Assembly (NCBI RefSeq): GCF_022637455.1
Contig: NZ_CP093341.1
Location: forward strand, 2,852,001 to 2,916,000
Reading direction: 5' to 3'
DNA: 64,000 nucleotides
Source of the DNA: Lysobacter sp. S4-A87
GTDB lineage: Bacteria; Pseudomonadota; Gammaproteobacteria; Xanthomonadales; Xanthomonadaceae
How positions within the stretch are numbered: position 1 is the stretch's first letter; every line of letters starts with the position of its first letter. The translations under genes were made by a program, and so were the position numbers. The notes under the pieces were generated by a model. It searched no databases and was not told where the DNA came from. It saw only the letters and a list, made by a program, of their open reading frames with translations. Shown in pieces: positions 62,498 to 64,000 of this stretch.

Positions 62498-63757
62498 CTA
62501 TTCGCTTGCCGCGTCGCCGTCGGACTCGGCGCCGGCGGCGGCAACCTTGACGCGGTCGCCATCGGCCAGATCGGCCGGAGGATCGAGCACGACCGTCTCA
62601 CCGCCTGAGAGGCCCTGGGTCACTTCGCGGTCCTCGCCCAGGCTGCGGCCGATGGTGACCTCGCGCTGCACGGCCTTTTCGTCGGCGACCACGAAGGCCA
62701 GCTGCTTGCCGTCGCGCGATGCGATCGCCGCGGCCGGCACCAGCACGCCCGGCTTCTGCTTGGGCGCGTCGGTCTTGCCGGGTTCCAGGAAGCTCACGCG
62801 CACGCCCATGTCGGGGACGATGCGCGGATCCTTGGCCTTGAGCGCGACGCGTACCTTGACCGTGGCCTTGCCGCGGTCGGCGGCAGGAATGATCGCGATC
62901 ACTTCGGCCGGGATCTTCCAGTCCTGGTAGGCGTTGAGCGTCGCCTCGACCGGCATCTTCGGCTGCACGCGGCCGATGAAGGCCTCGCCGACCTCGACCT
63001 CGATCTCCAGCGAATCCATGTCGACGATGGTGCCGATGCCGGTGCGGGTGAAGCCGCCGGTAGCCAGCGGCGAGACTATTTCGCCCGGCTGCGCCGCCTT
63101 GGCCGTGACCACGCCGGCGAACGGCGCGCGCACGATGGTGTTGTCCACGCCCAGGTCGGCGATGTGCAGTCGGTCGCCGGCGACCTTGGCGTTGCGTTCG
63201 GAGGTGGTCAGCTCGGCACGCAGCGAATCGCGCGCGGCGATGGCCTCGTCGTACTGCGCCTTCGACACCAGCTGCTGGTTGACCAGCGTCGACAGGCGGC
63301 GGGCATTCGACTCGGCCTCGGACAAGCGTGCGCGCACGCTCTCGACCTGGCTGCGCGAGGCGCCGACCTGGGCATTGGCGAGCGTGCGTTCGGCATCGGC
63401 GTCGATCGGATCGAGCGTGGCCATGACCTGGCCTTCCTCGACCTTCTGGCCTTCCTCGATCATCACTTCGCGCACCTTGCCGGTGATCTTCGCCGACACC
63501 GTGGCCATGCGCCGGGCGACCACATAACCGGTGGCATCGAGCACCGAGGCGTTGCCGCCGTTGCCGATGGCAGTCACGGTCGCGGTCTGGACCTCGACCG
63601 CGCGATCGCGGCCGAACACGGCCCAGGCCGTCAGTACCAATACGAGTACTACCGCAATGACGGCGATCACGATCCACAGGCCGCGGCGTGAAGCCGGCGG
63701 CGGTGGCGCGCTACGGTCTATGCGCAATTCCTTGAGCAGGTCGGACGAGGCAGTCAT
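62498..63757 (-). CDS. HlyD/MacA-type periplasmic adaptor
   Basis: Membrane-fusion protein (419 aa): one helix near the N-terminus (GLWIVIAVIAVVLVLVLTAW, about 26-46), the lipoyl half-motif with GKVREVMIEEGQKVEEGQV, a coiled-coil hairpin (about 110-185), the partner half TIVRAPFAGVVTAKAAQPGE, and a beta-barrel (KMPVEATLNAYQDWKIPAEV). It is the first gene of the exporter operon. No outer-membrane channel gene is next to it. ATG 63757 is chosen over a GTG two codons earlier. Confidence 0.9.
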   Translation of the reverse strand: MTASSDLLKELRIDRSAPPPPASRRGLWIVIAVIAVVLVLVLTAWAVFGRDRAVEVQTATVTAIGNGGNASVLDATGYVVARRMATVSAKITGKVREVMIEEGQKVEEGQVMATLDPIDADAERTLANAQVGASRSQVESVRARLSEAESNARRLSTLVNQQLVSKAQYDEAIAARDSLRAELTTSERNAKVAGDRLHIADLGVDNTIVRAPFAGVVTAKAAQPGEIVSPLATGGFTRTGIGTIVDMDSLEIEVEVGEAFIGRVQPKMPVEATLNAYQDWKIPAEVIAIIPAADRGKATVKVRVALKAKDPRIVPDMGVRVSFLEPGKTDAPKQKPGVLVPAAAIASRDGKQLAFVVADEKAVQREVTIGRSLGEDREVTQGLSGGETVVLDPPADLADGDRVKVAAAGAESDGDAASE

Positions 63758-63869
63758 ATGCACACCAGACGCAAGACGGCGCCTAGTGTGACGTCACAGA
63801 ACCGATTGCGCCAACCTGCCGGAAGTCAGTTTGTGCACAGCCCAGGAGTTATCGCTACCACCACCACCG

Positions 63870-63899
63870 GTAGCCCGGGTAAGCGAAGCGCACCCGGGG
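63870..63899. repeat. single REP arm (third copy)
   Basis: GTAGCCCGGGTAAGCGAAGC and the following ten bases match the left arm of 34555-34585. The arm folds on itself through CCCGGGT and ACCCGGG. No partner arm is present. Confidence 0.85.
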
Positions 63900-63908
63900 A
63901 ACGCCCGA

Positions 63909-64000
63909 CTACGTCGAGGACAGCTTCCTGAGCAGCCCATACGCGCCGCGCAGGCCCTGTGCTTCACCGCCGGCCGGACGGCCCGGGCGGTCGCTGTCAT
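63909..64000 (-). CDS. possible C-terminal end of a gene entering from the right
   Basis: The minus-strand frame ending in TAG at 63911-63909 reads GEAQGLRGAYGLLRKLSST as its last residues and is open to the window edge. It ends just before the single REP arm, where a gene end would be expected. Only about 30 residues are visible and no family can be named. The alternative 68-codon frame in this region crosses the REP arm and is not credible. Confidence 0.3.
   Translation of the reverse strand, partial: DSDRPGRPAGGEAQGLRGAYGLLRKLSST

Noticed and set aside
63794-64000. 68-codon minus-strand frame at the right edge
   Set aside because: It runs through the single REP arm and has no homology; another frame gives a more natural gene end at 63909.

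Overview
The window is a 64 kb piece of a GC-rich gammaproteobacterial chromosome, most likely from the Xanthomonadaceae/Lysobacteraceae (Lysobacter, Luteimonas or a relative). The evidence is the HslV N-terminus of xanthomonad type, the algR-hemC pair, the lptM-dapF-DUF484-xerC-hslVU order, the cell-wall cluster from mreB to lipA, and several families of short palindromic repeats between genes. No rRNA, tRNA, CRISPR array, insertion sequence, prophage or integron was seen. Coding density is high, and the only gene-free stretch above 300 bases is 14596-15014.

Layout: 1-6146 (minus) is a czcCBA-type heavy-metal efflux operon with a His-rich exported protein in front of it. 6318-8802 (plus) holds a carboxylesterase, AlgR and HemC. 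8825-9484 is a DUF481 outer-membrane protein. 9573-14595 (minus) is a four-gene molybdoenzyme operon resembling SoeABC, with an additional 72-residue membrane protein; it is divergent from a WYL regulator. 16052-20912 carries a small membrane protein and two exported S9 peptidases. 21024-26398 is YbaN-like, lptM, dapF, DUF484, xerC, and hslVU under a near-consensus heat-shock promoter. 26475-30854 is a mixed block: OsmC, an exported HExxH protein, an AraC regulator, a yeast-type cytosine deaminase, DUF417 and ElaA. 30920-33687 is an EmrAB-type exporter, followed by ubiE and gdx. 35166-40516 has an M1 aminopeptidase, a hydrolase-lipoprotein pair, a YbaK-like deacylase and a PfkB kinase. 40809-52844 is the rod-shape and wall cluster mreBCD-mrdA-rodA-mltB-rlpA-dacC, followed by ybeD-lipB-lipA. 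53131-58880 holds prc, an HTH-methyltransferase fusion, an Lrp regulator, yedA and rarD. 59089-63757 (minus) is an ABC exporter with two FtsX-type permeases and an HlyD-type adaptor.

How the parts work together: MreB, MreC, MreD, PBP2 and RodA form the elongation machinery. MltB, RlpA and DacC remodel or trim the same peptidoglycan, and Prc is a periplasmic protease that in other gammaproteobacteria controls wall hydrolases. YbeD, LipB and LipA follow directly, as they do in enterobacteria; LipB and LipA make protein-bound lipoate. HslVU and the two S9 peptidases add proteolysis inside and outside the cytoplasm.

Most notable observations: (i) mreB is split by a one-base frameshift near 40944, and removing one base restores exactly 347 codons; (ii) six genes have a -10-like hexamer ending exactly six bases before the ATG, which predicts leaderless mRNAs; (iii) a palindromic repeat otherwise found between genes lies in frame inside the molybdoenzyme gene, and the same repeat supplies the apparent ribosome-binding site of lipB; (iv) a perfect 15-bp palindrome sits just upstream of the lrp-type gene; (v) an exported HExxH protein of no recognised family lies at 26974-28041. 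I did not find one compact unit that I would defend as a wholly new system. The molybdoenzyme operon with its fourth subunit and the leaderless-promoter pattern are the best candidates.
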